Positions 1-9,289 of a DNA stretch of 64,000 bases are shown in pieces. The notes below the pieces were generated by a model. That model saw nothing but the letters and a program-made list of their open reading frames with translations, did not search any database and was not told the origin of the DNA. The stretch is from NCBI GenBank assembly GCA_963738025.1, contig CAVTWA010000006.1, positions 496,001-560,000 on the forward strand, in the 5' to 3' direction. The translations under genes were made by a program, and so were the position numbers. Within the stretch, counting starts at the first letter, position 1, and every line of letters starts with the position of its first letter. The stretch is from 20CM-2-55-15 sp963738025 (GTDB taxonomy: Bacteria > Acidobacteriota > Terriglobia > 20CM-2-55-15).

Positions 1-2279
1 GCATGCTGGACACGTATTGCATCGGCTGTCACAGCGCTGCTGGCCGCGCCGGGGGCGTCGCATTCGCCGGAATGCCGCTGGACGACATCGGTAAGAATGC
101 CGAAATCTGGGAAAAGGCCGTCCGTAAATTGCGTGGCCGCCTGATGCCTCCTCCGGGCAGCCGTCAACCGGATCAGGCCGAAGTCGACTCCTTCATCCAG
201 TCACTCGAAGATGCACTCGACAAATCCACAGCTCGTCCCATCGCCGGCCACGTCCCCATCCAGCGCATGACACGGACGGAGTACGGAATTGCCGTCAAAG
301 ATCTGCTCGGTGTCGAGATCGACGCGCAGAATCTGCTGCCTACCGAAATCGAAGTTGGCGGCTTCGAAAATATCGCCGCCGCACTCAGCGTCTCGCCGGC
401 ATTCCTCGACCAATATGTGGGTGCGGCGCGGCTTGCTGCAAAACTGGCGATCGGTGACACCGTACCCAAGCAGGCGAGCGCCCGGTATCCGCTGCCACCG
501 GGAAATCAAGCCACGCATATCGACGGAATGCCTCTCGGCACGCGCGGTGGGATGAAGTTCAGACATAACTTCGCTGCGGATGGCGAGTATCGATTCACCA
601 TTCTCGATCTCGACGTCGGCCTCTATACGCGCACGTTGGAGACCCGCCACACATTGATCCTTCTGGTCGATGGCCGCGAGGTGTTCCGCAAAGCCCTCGG
701 CGGTCCTGAAGACCTCAGCATTGTCGATCACGGCGGAGCGCCCGGCCGGGCCGAGATCATGAAACGCTTTTCGAATATCCCGGTCCAGGTATCTGCCGGC
801 TTCCACGACGTGGCGGTTACCTTTATAGAGCGAGCCGAGGTGGAATCCGATGAATTCGCCAATGCCCGAACGATCGACTCCTTTTTTGGCGCCGGTTTGC
901 ACGCTCCCCGGCTGATTGACGGCGTCACCGTCGTCGGGCCCTTCAACTCGCCCGGCGTATCGAAGACGGCGAGCCGCGAGCGCATTTTCATATGCCAGCC
1001 ACAAGCCGGAGAACAGACCGCCTGCGCCCGCCGCATTATCGAAAGCCTGGCGCGCCGGGCGTTCCGCAGGCCTGTTACAAAAGAGGATGTCGATTCCCTG
1101 ATGCCGTATTTCGAAGCCGGCCAGAAAGGCCCGGGCGGTTTTGATGCGGGCATCGAACAGGCGGTTGCTGCCGTATTAGTCAGTCCTGATTTTCTCTATC
1201 GCGTGATCCGGCCCCCCGAGAACAAAAATGCAGGCAAGAATGGCGACGTCTTCCCATTGAGCGACCTCGAACTGGCCTCACGTCTATCATTCTTCTTATG
1301 GAGTCAGGGTCCCGATGAGACCTTGTTGAAAGTTGCCACCGCAGGCGATCTGAAACGGCCGGACATTCTGGAAGCGCAGGCCCGCCGGATGCTGGCCGAT
1401 CCACGGGCAGCGAGTCTTGTGCGCAATTTCGCCATGAAGTGGCTCAATGTCGACAATCTCGGCGCCGTCCAGCCCGATCCCCTGTTGTTCCCGTCGTTCA
1501 ACGACCAGTTGCGCCAGGACTTCAGCGTCGAGATCGAATCTTTCCTTTCGAGCGTGCTGCTGCAGGATCGCAACGTGAACGAGCTGCTGACGGCCAACCA
1601 TACGTTTCTAAACGAACGGCTGGCCCAGCACTACGGCATTAAAACCGTCTTCGGTCCCCAATTCCGGCGGGTGGAATTGCAGGATCCTCAGCGCTGGGGA
1701 CTGCTCGGCAAAGGCGCAGTTCTGCTCCGGACTTCTTACGGCGACCGCACCTCGCCTGTCTTGCGCGGAGCCTGGGTCCTGGACAAACTGATGGGGACTC
1801 CGCCGACGCCGCCACCGCCCGATGTTGACACCGACCTGTCGACGCCGAAAGGCGAGAAACCGAAAACGTTGCGCGCCAGGATGGAACAACATCGCTCGAA
1901 ACCGAGCTGCAACCAGTGCCACGGTGTCATTGATCCGATCGGGCTGGCATTGGAGAACTTCGACGCAATCGGCCGATGGCGTGCAGTCGATGCGCAGGCT
2001 GAGGCTCCGATCAACGCCAATACCGTGCTGCCCAATGGCCGGGCTGTAGACGGTCCAGCCCAGCTGCGGCAAGGGCTGTTCAAAGAGCCCTCGCAGTTCC
2101 CGCAGGCGCTGGCTGCAAAATTGATGATGTATGCATTGGGACGCGAACTCGAGTACTTCGATATGCCGCAGGTCCGCGCGATCGTCCGCCGGGCGGCAAA
2201 AGACGACTACAGGTTGTCTGGCATTGTTGCGGGCGTCGTGACAAGCGATGCCTTCCGCATGCAGGCAAGGCCGCATTGA
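1..2279 (+). CDS. DUF1592-family c-type cytochrome protein (5' partial)
   Basis: Multi-domain protein of the family that pairs with DUF1552 proteins in Acidobacteria, Planctomycetes and Verrucomicrobia; its biochemical role is not established. A haem-binding CIGCH motif lies at residues 6-10 of the visible frame and a second CNQCH at about residue 636. In between, the order fits DUF1587 (about 85-150), DUF1595 (about 340-400), DUF1592 (about 410-540), DUF1588 (about 560-660) and DUF1585 (about 680-755). The first in-frame ATG is at position 3, but the haem motif is too close to it and no signal peptide is visible, so the true start is probably upstream of the window. The DUF1552 gene begins 38 bases after the stop. 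Export to the periplasm is inferred from the haem motifs. Confidence 0.9.
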   Translation, partial: MLDTYCIGCHSAAGRAGGVAFAGMPLDDIGKNAEIWEKAVRKLRGRLMPPPGSRQPDQAEVDSFIQSLEDALDKSTARPIAGHVPIQRMTRTEYGIAVKDLLGVEIDAQNLLPTEIEVGGFENIAAALSVSPAFLDQYVGAARLAAKLAIGDTVPKQASARYPLPPGNQATHIDGMPLGTRGGMKFRHNFAADGEYRFTILDLDVGLYTRTLETRHTLILLVDGREVFRKALGGPEDLSIVDHGGAPGRAEIMKRFSNIPVQVSAGFHDVAVTFIERAEVESDEFANARTIDSFFGAGLHAPRLIDGVTVVGPFNSPGVSKTASRERIFICQPQAGEQTACARRIIESLARRAFRRPVTKEDVDSLMPYFEAGQKGPGGFDAGIEQAVAAVLVSPDFLYRVIRPPENKNAGKNGDVFPLSDLELASRLSFFLWSQGPDETLLKVATAGDLKRPDILEAQARRMLADPRAASLVRNFAMKWLNVDNLGAVQPDPLLFPSFNDQLRQDFSVEIESFLSSVLLQDRNVNELLTANHTFLNERLAQHYGIKTVFGPQFRRVELQDPQRWGLLGKGAVLLRTSYGDRTSPVLRGAWVLDKLMGTPPTPPPPDVDTDLSTPKGEKPKTLRARMEQHRSKPSCNQCHGVIDPIGLALENFDAIGRWRAVDAQAEAPINANTVLPNGRAVDGPAQLRQGLFKEPSQFPQALAAKLMMYALGRELEYFDMPQVRAIVRRAAKDDYRLSGIVAGVVTSDAFRMQARPH

Positions 2280-2317
2280 ATATGAACTGCCGTCTCTGGG
2301 TTTAAGGAGTCTTAACA

Positions 2318-3661
2318 ATGTTCCTGACCAAAAAACATCTGTCCCGCCGCACGGTGCTCAAGGGGGCGGGCGTCAGCCTCGCCCTGCCGTTGCTGGATGC
2401 CATGATTCCTGCCGCCACGGCGCTGTCGCAAACGGCCGCAATTCCGAAGCTGCGCGGAGGGTTCTTCTATATTCCTCATGGCGCCATAATGGGCAACACA
2501 TCCCATGGTCCGCAGATGGACAAGTGGACTCCCACCGGCGCGGGTGCCGACTTCAAACTCAGTCCCATCATGAAGTCGCTGGAACCCTACAAAAAATATG
2601 TCACCTCGATCGGAAACCTCGAGAACAAAGCCATGGTTGGCGGAGTGCACAGCCGCGCCCCTGCGACCTGGCTCTCCGGAGTCAAGCCCGACGACAAAGC
2701 GCCGGGCGCCAGCATGTCCACGACTCTGGACCAGGTTGTTGCCGGCCATATCAGTCAAGGCACGACTCTGCCGTCGATGGAACTGGCTTCGGAGACGACG
2801 ATTCAGGTGGCTGCCTGCGGCGGAGCCCGCTGCTTTTACAGCTCGACGCTTTCGTTCCGCGATGCCACCTCGCCGCTGCCGATGGAATTCAATCCGCGCA
2901 AGGTCTTCATCCAGCTTTTTGGCGAAGGCGATAACAATCAGGAACGGGACGCAATCTCGCGGCAAAACATCAGCCTTCTCGACCGGATCAATGATCGGAC
3001 CCGGGCGTTACAGCGCGACCTGGATCCCGGCGACCGCGTTGTTCTGGACAGCTATCTGAGCACAGTTCGCGAAATTGAACGCCGCATCGAACGGGCGACG
3101 CAGCGAGACTTGTCGGGTATTCAACTTCCCGCGGCGCCTATCGGAGCGCTGGATTCCTTTGATGAGCAGGTCAAACTCTTCTTCGATCTGATCGCCCTCG
3201 CTTATCGCGCCGATCTGACTCGCGTCGTTTCCTACATGATGGTGTCCGAAGGCACCAACCGGACATACAACCATATCGGCGTCTCCGATTCGTTTCACCC
3301 GGTGTCGCACCACGCCAACGATCTCGGTCGAATCGAAAAACTGGCAAAGATTCAGACATGGCACATGGAGCGCTTCGCGGAGTTCCTGGGCAAGCTCGCC
3401 GCGGTCCGCGAAGGTGACGGGACCCTGCTGGACAACTGCATCTTTATTTACGGTTCGAACATGTCCAACAGCGACAAACACAACGGACATCCGCTCCCGA
3501 CGATTCTCGTCGGAGGAGGCGGCGGCAAAATGTCGGGCGGCAAGCATATTGATCTGTCCGATCCAACCCCGCTGGCTAACGTGCATCTGACCGTGCTCCG
3601 CAAATTTGGTGTGGAACGCGAGAGCTTTGGCGACAGCACCGGCACGATTGCGGGCATTTGA
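2318..3661 (+). CDS. DUF1552 domain-containing protein, Tat-exported
   Basis: 447-residue protein with an N-terminal twin-arginine signal (SRRTVLKGAG) followed by a hydrophobic stretch, so export in folded form is likely. The rest matches the DUF1552 family, seen for example in the segments GGFFYIPHGAIMGN near the start and FIYGSNMSNSDKHNGHPLP near the C terminus. The family resembles sulfatase/alkaline-phosphatase-like folds, but its activity is not known. A purine-rich ribosome site (taaggag, 2303-2309) precedes the ATG. It follows the DUF1592 gene directly; the two families are nearly always neighbours, which suggests a shared extracytoplasmic oxidative or degradative role. Confidence 0.9.
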   Translation: MFLTKKHLSRRTVLKGAGVSLALPLLDAMIPAATALSQTAAIPKLRGGFFYIPHGAIMGNTSHGPQMDKWTPTGAGADFKLSPIMKSLEPYKKYVTSIGNLENKAMVGGVHSRAPATWLSGVKPDDKAPGASMSTTLDQVVAGHISQGTTLPSMELASETTIQVAACGGARCFYSSTLSFRDATSPLPMEFNPRKVFIQLFGEGDNNQERDAISRQNISLLDRINDRTRALQRDLDPGDRVVLDSYLSTVREIERRIERATQRDLSGIQLPAAPIGALDSFDEQVKLFFDLIALAYRADLTRVVSYMMVSEGTNRTYNHIGVSDSFHPVSHHANDLGRIEKLAKIQTWHMERFAEFLGKLAAVREGDGTLLDNCIFIYGSNMSNSDKHNGHPLPTILVGGGGGKMSGGKHIDLSDPTPLANVHLTVLRKFGVERESFGDSTGTIAGI

Positions 3662-3675
3662 GGGAGGCACCCAGG

Positions 3676-4566
3676 GTGATTGATCGCAGACACTTTCTGA
3701 CCGGGCTGACAGGAGCGCTGGTGTTACCGCTAATGGCCAGGTCCCAATCTTCCGGCGTCACTAAGCTCAACGACAGCCTGTCGCTTCTGAACGCAGGAAC
3801 AAACGTTGTCGTGCAGTCGACGCCAGACGGACTCCTCTTCGTCGATAGCGGCGCTCCATCGTTCACGGCCGCGTTGTTGAAGCAGTTGACTCCCAAACAC
3901 GTCCAGACGGTCTTCAATACCCACTATCATCTCGATAACACTGGAGCGAACGAGGCCCTGGGCGCGGCCGGCGCAAAGATTCTCGCGCACGAAAGCACAC
4001 GCGAATGGATGGAGACGCCGCACTGGATCCCGGCTGAAAACCGCTACGAGAAGCCGCGGCCGAAGGCCGCGCATCCGACGGAAACCTTTTACACGTCGGG
4101 ATCGCTGAAGGCCGGAGCCGAACAGATCGACTACGGCTACCTGCTTGAAGCGCACACCAGCGGAGACATCTATATATTTTTCCGAGACTCCAACGTGCTT
4201 GCCGCCGGCGATGTCGCATCCCCGGCGCGTGATCCCGAACTGGATTACTTCACCGGCGCGTGGATCGGCGGCCGCGTCGACGCAATGGACCGGCTGTTGA
4301 AACTCAGCGACGATAAGACGCGGATCGTCCCCGGATATGGTCCCGTTATGAGCCATGCCGAATTGAAAACCGAGCGCGACTTGATGGCGGCCGTCTATGA
4401 ACGAACGGTGGATCGCGTTCGCGAAGGCGACAGCCCGGACGACATGCTGAAGGCCGGCGTGCTGAACGGCCTGACCCGGACTTTTCACGATCCCCAGAAA
4501 TTCCTGTATGACGTCCACAAAGGCTTGTGGGCTCACCACAACAAGTTGGCGCCCAATGTTGTTTAA
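3676..4566 (+). CDS. Exported metallo-beta-lactamase-fold hydrolase
   Basis: About 296 residues. I chose the GTG at 3676 because agggagg (3661-3667) sits at the right distance before it; an in-frame TTG at 3658 overlaps the DUF1552 stop and is less likely. A signal peptide begins RRHFLTGLTGALVLPLMA and also carries two arginines. The metallo-beta-lactamase fold is supported by NTHYHLDNTGAN and by the later HESTREW, HTSGDIYIF and AAGDVA segments. In the main motif HxHxDH the last His reads Asn (HYHLDN), so one metal site may be altered or weak. The substrate cannot be deduced. It lies in the operon between the DUF1552 and ankyrin genes, overlapping the latter by 11 bases. Confidence 0.82.
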   Translation: MIDRRHFLTGLTGALVLPLMARSQSSGVTKLNDSLSLLNAGTNVVVQSTPDGLLFVDSGAPSFTAALLKQLTPKHVQTVFNTHYHLDNTGANEALGAAGAKILAHESTREWMETPHWIPAENRYEKPRPKAAHPTETFYTSGSLKAGAEQIDYGYLLEAHTSGDIYIFFRDSNVLAAGDVASPARDPELDYFTGAWIGGRVDAMDRLLKLSDDKTRIVPGYGPVMSHAELKTERDLMAAVYERTVDRVREGDSPDDMLKAGVLNGLTRTFHDPQKFLYDVHKGLWAHHNKLAPNVV

Positions 4567-6061
4567 TCGCTCTGTCGTCCTCAACTTGTGCTTCTTGTGC
4601 CTCTTGTGTTCCGTTCGCGTCTTTGGGCAGGGCAGCATGCTCGCCGACCGCATTCAAGCAGGAGACCGCAAGTCGGCGCTGGAGTTGATTGCGAAAAATA
4701 CTCCGGTGAACTCCGCGCAACCCGACGGGACCACACCTTTGCATTGGGCGGTCTATCGTGTGGATGAAGAACTGGTCAAGACGCTCCTCGCTCGTGGCGC
4801 GAAAACTGACATTTCCAACGCATACGGTTCGAACCCTCTGGCGGAGGCCGCCCGGATCGGAAATGCAAATCTGGTGGGAATGCTCCTCGATGCGGGCGCC
4901 GACCCGAATCGCGCTAACGAAGATGGCGAAACTCCCCTCATGCTCGCGGCACGCACCGGCGTCGTAAAGGTTGCCGAACTTCTGGTCCGGCACGGAGCCG
5001 ACGTCAACACGCGCGAACGCTTTCGCGACCAGACTGCACTGATGTGGGCCGCAGCCCAGGGCCACACCGACATGGTGACATTTCTCATTTCCAAAGGAGC
5101 CGGCGTTGACGTGCGCGCCAAAGCCAATGACTGGGAAAACCAGATCACGTCGGAGCCCCGGGTACAGTACCGTCCGACCGGAGGCCTGACGCCGCTGTTG
5201 TACGCGGCTCGCGGAGGCTGCCAGGGCTGCATCGCAGCCTTGCTCAAAGGCGGCGCCGACATCGATCTGCCGAATCCCGATGGAATGACGCCGCTGATGA
5301 TGGCGATCGACAATTCACATTACGAAGTTGCGCGCTATCTCCTGGATCATGGTGCGAACCCGCATACCTGGGACTGGTGGGGCCGCACTCCCCTTTATGT
5401 GGTTGTGAACATGCGCGGAGGTCCCGACAGCAATCCAGGACCCCGGGAACCGGCCTCTCTGGATCTGGTGCGAGCTCTGCTCGACGCCGGCGTGAACCCG
5501 AATCATCAATTAAACATGCTTCAGCCCAGCCGGAACGGGAACAGCGGCCGGTTCAAGGACGACTTGTTGAATACAGGAGCAACTCCTCTGTTGCGCGCTG
5601 CTCAGACGTTCGACAATGACGTGGTTCGTGCATTACTCGAGCATCACGCGCTGGCCGACCTGCCGAATGCGATGGGCGTGACTCCGCTTCTGGCCGCCGC
5701 CGGCATCGGTACGCGCACCGGTCAAAGCGTTCTGGGCCCGGGACCTCCAGCCGATGTGGAAGCCCGCTCGATCGAGACCATGGGTATCCTTATCAAGGGC
5801 GGCGCAAATGTAAACGCGCGCATCACCGACACGACGAGTCTGACCGCCCGGATCGCGCGCGCCAGTACAATGACCAATCGGGAGGGACAGACAGCCCTCT
5901 TCTTTGTTGCCCAGTCCGGGCGCGCCGCCGTGGTTCGTTTCCTGCTCGATCACGGCGCCGATGTGAATGCCATGGGCGACTCGGGCAAAGCACTGCTGGA
6001 AGCCGCGCGGAACAATGCAGAGATTACTGCCCTGATCCGTGCGGCCACGCCGCGTCCGTAG
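4556..6061 (+). CDS. Secreted ankyrin-repeat protein
   Basis: About 501 residues from ATG 4556, which overlaps the preceding stop by 11 bases; a longer frame from 4508 would run deep into the upstream gene. The start gives a good signal peptide (MLFNRSVVLNLCFLCLLC...VFGQ). The rest consists of roughly ten ankyrin repeats, recognisable by repeated TPLxxAA and LLxxGADxN motifs such as DGTTPLHWAV, DGETPLMLAA and LLDHGADVNA. Ankyrin repeats bind proteins, so this is probably a periplasmic scaffold. Its position after the DUF1592/DUF1552/MBL genes implies it works with them. Confidence 0.88.
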   Translation: MLFNRSVVLNLCFLCLLCSVRVFGQGSMLADRIQAGDRKSALELIAKNTPVNSAQPDGTTPLHWAVYRVDEELVKTLLARGAKTDISNAYGSNPLAEAARIGNANLVGMLLDAGADPNRANEDGETPLMLAARTGVVKVAELLVRHGADVNTRERFRDQTALMWAAAQGHTDMVTFLISKGAGVDVRAKANDWENQITSEPRVQYRPTGGLTPLLYAARGGCQGCIAALLKGGADIDLPNPDGMTPLMMAIDNSHYEVARYLLDHGANPHTWDWWGRTPLYVVVNMRGGPDSNPGPREPASLDLVRALLDAGVNPNHQLNMLQPSRNGNSGRFKDDLLNTGATPLLRAAQTFDNDVVRALLEHHALADLPNAMGVTPLLAAAGIGTRTGQSVLGPGPPADVEARSIETMGILIKGGANVNARITDTTSLTARIARASTMTNREGQTALFFVAQSGRAAVVRFLLDHGADVNAMGDSGKALLEAARNNAEITALIRAATPRP

Positions 6062-6104
6062 CGGGTTGCTTAAATCCCGCGGCCAGGCACTGTGGAGGAC
6101 TGTC

Positions 6105-6566
6105 TTGAAGCACATTTTAAAGTGGCCGTTGATTATCGCCGCGGCGGTTGTGGTTCTGAGGATCGTGGTGGAACGAGCGGGTGCGCCACACTCCGTCAGC
6201 AATATGCTGAGTATCGTGGCTTTGCATACCCTGCTCGGTCCGCTCTACTTCGCTGTCTGGCTGGGCAGAACCAGTCAGCCACGTCCGTACAGGACACTGT
6301 TCGCTCTGATTGCCTTGTATGCGGTACTCACTCGCGCGATGGTGCTTCCGGCCTACTGGCTGGCCCGCATATTTCAGTGGCCGGAATCTCGCTTTGCCGG
6401 CCTTGCCGACGCTTCACCATTTGTCGGCTTTGTCGCAATCCCGTTCATGACAGCCGGAATGTGGATCTGCGCATCTCTTGTCATCGGCGGCGCGATTGGA
6501 ACCGCGACCCTGGCCGTGGTGCGCTCGACCATGAAGCGCCCAAGCCTCGCGACCCTGCCGAAGTAG
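6105..6566 (+). CDS. Small integral membrane protein, unknown function
   Basis: About 153 residues with roughly four hydrophobic segments: WPLIIAAAVVVLRIVV, then MLSIVALHTLLGPLYFAVWL, LFALIALYAVLTRAMVL, and a C-terminal stretch around GFVAIPFMTAGMWICASLVIGG. I chose TTG 6105 because ggagg (6094-6098) lies six bases upstream; an in-frame ATG at 6039 would overlap the ankyrin gene. I do not recognise a family. It follows the ankyrin gene by about 40 bases and may be the last gene of that operon, since a hairpin repeat follows it. Confidence 0.6.
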   Translation: MKHILKWPLIIAAAVVVLRIVVERAGAPHSVSNMLSIVALHTLLGPLYFAVWLGRTSQPRPYRTLFALIALYAVLTRAMVLPAYWLARIFQWPESRFAGLADASPFVGFVAIPFMTAGMWICASLVIGGAIGTATLAVVRSTMKRPSLATLPK

Positions 6567-6571
6567 CTGTA

Positions 6572-6628
6572 GCGCGGTCTATGACCGAAACGAGTGTCTC
6601 TTAGTCCCCGCCTAAGTTAGGCGGGGAC
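6572..6628. repeat. Paired hairpin repeat (GCGGTCTATGACCGC type + CCCCGCCT type)
   Basis: Two inverted repeats lie close together: gcgcggtctatgaccg (6572-6587) and the perfect palindrome-like ccccgcctaag/ttaggcgggg with gtc/gac ends (6604-6628). The same pair in the same order occurs at 16904-16973. It lies between the membrane protein and apbE and could double as a terminator in RNA, but there is no T tract. Confidence 0.8.
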
Positions 6629-6756
6629 TGGGCCACCAGTGTTGCCGCCGATATCTTGGAGAAAATAGCTCGCCAACCGTCGGCTCCGGTCCAATTCAGG
6701 ATAACGATACCAAAGGCGCATCCAGCAGATAGAATACGCTCTGGCGAATTCGGGAA

Positions 6757-7803
6757 ATGCAAAGAAGATCCGGCAGAGCGATTGTTCTATTTCTCATTGC
6801 TGCCGTCATGGCGGCATGCAAAGGAGCGCCACGACCGGCCGGCGCTCACTTGTTCCAGCGCACCTACGCGTCGATGGGAACAGAGCTGCAGCTGACCGCC
6901 TGGACAGCCGACGAAACAGCAGCCGAAGCCGCTTTCGGAGAAGTATCCCAGGAAATGGAACGGCTCGAAGGGCTGCTGAGCAACTGGCGCGACGACAGTG
7001 AGATTCAGCAGCTGAACGCCGCCGCCGGCAAACATCCTGTCCGAATCGGCAGTGACCTTCGGGACGTTCTGAAGACCGCCCGCCAGGTCAGTGAGTGGAC
7101 AGGGGGAAAGTTCGATGTCACGTGGGGCGCGCTGTCCGGCCTCTGGAAATTCGACTACCAGAACCAGGACGGCAGCATCCCGGAACACTCGGAGATCGTT
7201 CGGCGGCGCAGTCTGATCGACTATCAGCAACTCATCCTCGATGAACATGACGGGACGGCGTTCCTCAAACAGGAAGGCATGGTCGCAAACCTCGGCGGGA
7301 TCGGAAAGGGCTATGCCGTCGATCGCGCACGCGACATACTGCGCAGACGCGGCTTCCGCGATTTCATGATTCAGTTCGGTGGCGATATGTATGTTGCCGG
7401 CTTGAATGGCAATCACCCGTGGCGCCTCGGTATTCAGGACCCGCGAGGGCCGGCGAACCGGATTTTCGCCCAGGTGGATCTCTCGGAGAGCACTTTCAGC
7501 ACATCAGGCGATTACGCCAGGTCCTTCGTCAAGAATGGACGGCGTTATCATCACATCATCGATCCCCAGACTGGCGAGCCGGCACAGGGCTGCCGGAGCG
7601 TAACGATCATGACGAGCAGTGCGATCATTGCCGACGGACTGTCGACAGGAGTGTTTGTCCTCGGGCCGGAGGCCGGCATGGCCCTCATTAAACAACTACC
7701 GGGCGTCGAAGCAGTCATCGTCAGCGCAAAGAATGAAGTACTCGTGTCCCCTGAACTCAAAGGGCGTCTGACACTGCTCTCGACGCCGACGGACTTACCG
7801 TAG
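6757..7803 (+). CDS. apbE: FAD:protein FMN transferase (ApbE), lipoprotein
   Basis: 348-residue ApbE family enzyme, which attaches FMN covalently to Ser/Thr of periplasmic flavoproteins using FAD and a divalent metal. It has a lipoprotein signal with Cys21 after VMAA. Family hallmarks are TYASMGTELQLTAW near the N terminus, NLGGIGKGYAVDRA, the FMIQFGGDMYVAG strand, HHIIDPQTGEPA and the C-terminal SAIIADGLSTGVFVLG. The likely client is the FMN-binding protein encoded 1.5 kb downstream on the other strand (9286-9813). No strong ribosome site is visible before the ATG. Confidence 0.93.
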   Translation: MQRRSGRAIVLFLIAAVMAACKGAPRPAGAHLFQRTYASMGTELQLTAWTADETAAEAAFGEVSQEMERLEGLLSNWRDDSEIQQLNAAAGKHPVRIGSDLRDVLKTARQVSEWTGGKFDVTWGALSGLWKFDYQNQDGSIPEHSEIVRRRSLIDYQQLILDEHDGTAFLKQEGMVANLGGIGKGYAVDRARDILRRRGFRDFMIQFGGDMYVAGLNGNHPWRLGIQDPRGPANRIFAQVDLSESTFSTSGDYARSFVKNGRRYHHIIDPQTGEPAQGCRSVTIMTSSAIIADGLSTGVFVLGPEAGMALIKQLPGVEAVIVSAKNEVLVSPELKGRLTLLSTPTDLP

Positions 7804-7817
7804 CTAAAGGAGAACCG

Positions 7818-8291
7818 ATGTCGATCAACAGGAATCTGACGACACTCACTATTTCCGTGCTGTTGCTTCTGGCTTCACAATCCGCGAGCGGCCAGGATGC
7901 CGCAAAAAAAACATTAGCGAACGCCAAAAGCATCAAGTGCACATTCCCGGTAATGGCGGTGGGTACCTGGGGGCGCGAAAAACCAGAAGCCAGGATTCAA
8001 ACTTCGAATCTCGTGTTGCAATTCGATGCCGTCAATGCCGATGAGGGCACCGCCGAACTGCAGGGCTCATTCGGAAAATACGATATTGTGGTCCGCTATG
8101 CCGGAGGTTATCTCCACTTCATCCAGTCTTTTCTGGACGGGCAGTTATATGTCACCACCGTTCTCGACAAAAAGACCGCCGGCGGAAAGCTGAAAGCGAT
8201 GCATTCACGGCATGAACATACGGACGTTTCGCTGCCTGGATATACATCGAGCCCGGAGCAATACTATGGCGAATGCGAGATTCTGAATTAA
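7818..8291 (+). CDS. Small secreted protein, unknown function
   Basis: 157 residues with a cleavable signal peptide (hydrophobic ISVLLLLASQSASG). A good ribosome site, aaaggagaa (7805-7813), lies before the ATG, 14 bases after the apbE stop, so the two are probably co-transcribed. The mature part reads as a small beta-rich protein with an HSRHEHTDVS motif near the end. I recognise no family. Its 3' end overlaps the convergent polyferredoxin gene by four bases. Confidence 0.75.
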   Translation: MSINRNLTTLTISVLLLLASQSASGQDAAKKTLANAKSIKCTFPVMAVGTWGREKPEARIQTSNLVLQFDAVNADEGTAELQGSFGKYDIVVRYAGGYLHFIQSFLDGQLYVTTVLDKKTAGGKLKAMHSRHEHTDVSLPGYTSSPEQYYGECEILN

Positions 8292-9289
8292 GACGTTTTG
8301 ATACCGGCCGCCGCGGCGCCTTTGGCCCTCTGTCCCATTTTGCCTTTGAGCAGAATCAACCAATGCGGACACTTCTTCTTATCCATGTAGAGGCGCTCGC
8401 AATCGTCGCAGCGCACGCATTCACTGGCCACGATCTTCGGGCCTCGTATCGCTCCCCACTCACACTTCTTCTCGCAGATTTTGCAGTTGTTGCATTCCGA
8501 CCAGCGCTTGATCCGGAAGACCGTCAAGTTTGAAAGAAGGCCGAGAAAGGCACCGACAGGACAGAGGAAGCGGCAATACAGATTCCGGACAAACACCGTC
8601 GCCGTCAGCAGCAGAGCCAATCCGATCCACATTCCAAGCCGGGCCTTCAGCGAGAACATCCAGAACGGTTCGACGTACTTGTAAATTGAGATATCCCGTG
8701 TGGCGAGGAAATACACGACCGTAGTTCCAAGAAGGCCGTACTTGATGTAGTTCGCGCGCTGCTCGATCCTTCGAGGCACTTCCACGCGGAACCGCGCCGG
8801 TACGATCTTATCCAGAAGCTGAGTCATGGCGCCAAATGCACAGACCCGTCCGCAATACACGCGTCCCCACAGAACCGTGGTGACGACGGTAAAGATGGCG
8901 AACAGATACCACGTCATGTTGTGGCGGAAAACCGGCAGATTCCATACAACCAGCCCGAAGATGTTGACAACGGTAATGAGCTGGCTGCGAACGAAACCGA
9001 GGTAGATCACCGCCGTTGCCATGGTGATCCACTTCAGCAGCTCGCTTTTTCTGAAAAAGCTGACCAGTGCCAGGGTGGCGAAAGCCGCGAACAGAGTCAG
9101 ATCCAGCGCCTGGTCTTTAAAGTCGTCGGCCAGACTTGGAGCAGCCTCTTCATCGGCAAAGTTCCACTGTGCGCCTTCAGCTGGAGAGCCGGCCTGCTGA
9201 AACGCCTCCAGCCGCTGATTGACAGCCAGCCCGAAAACGACACTCAACAGCAGGCTGATGACCAGGCGGACCGCGCGGCGCCGCTTCAC
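8288..9289 (-). CDS. NosR/NapH-like membrane polyferredoxin
   Basis: 333-residue membrane protein with about five to six hydrophobic segments and several Cys motifs: GRVYCGRVCAFGA, CRFLCPVGAFLG, then CNNCKICEKKCEWGAI (CxxCxxCxxxC) and CVRCDDC...C near the C terminus. This is the 4Fe-4S/membrane half of NosR, NapH and related proteins, which pass electrons across the inner membrane. Its start overlaps the stop of the FMN-binding gene by four bases, so the two form a translationally coupled pair that together resembles a NosR split in two. No nos or nap genes are nearby; the electron acceptor is unknown. Confidence 0.85.
   Translation of the reverse strand: MKRRRAVRLVISLLLSVVFGLAVNQRLEAFQQAGSPAEGAQWNFADEEAAPSLADDFKDQALDLTLFAAFATLALVSFFRKSELLKWITMATAVIYLGFVRSQLITVVNIFGLVVWNLPVFRHNMTWYLFAIFTVVTTVLWGRVYCGRVCAFGAMTQLLDKIVPARFRVEVPRRIEQRANYIKYGLLGTTVVYFLATRDISIYKYVEPFWMFSLKARLGMWIGLALLLTATVFVRNLYCRFLCPVGAFLGLLSNLTVFRIKRWSECNNCKICEKKCEWGAIRGPKIVASECVRCDDCERLYMDKKKCPHWLILLKGKMGQRAKGAAAAGIKTS

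Noticed and set aside
201..1004. 267-codon open frame antisense to the DUF1592 gene
   Set aside because: Fully inside a well-supported gene on the other strand; no ribosome site or family match.
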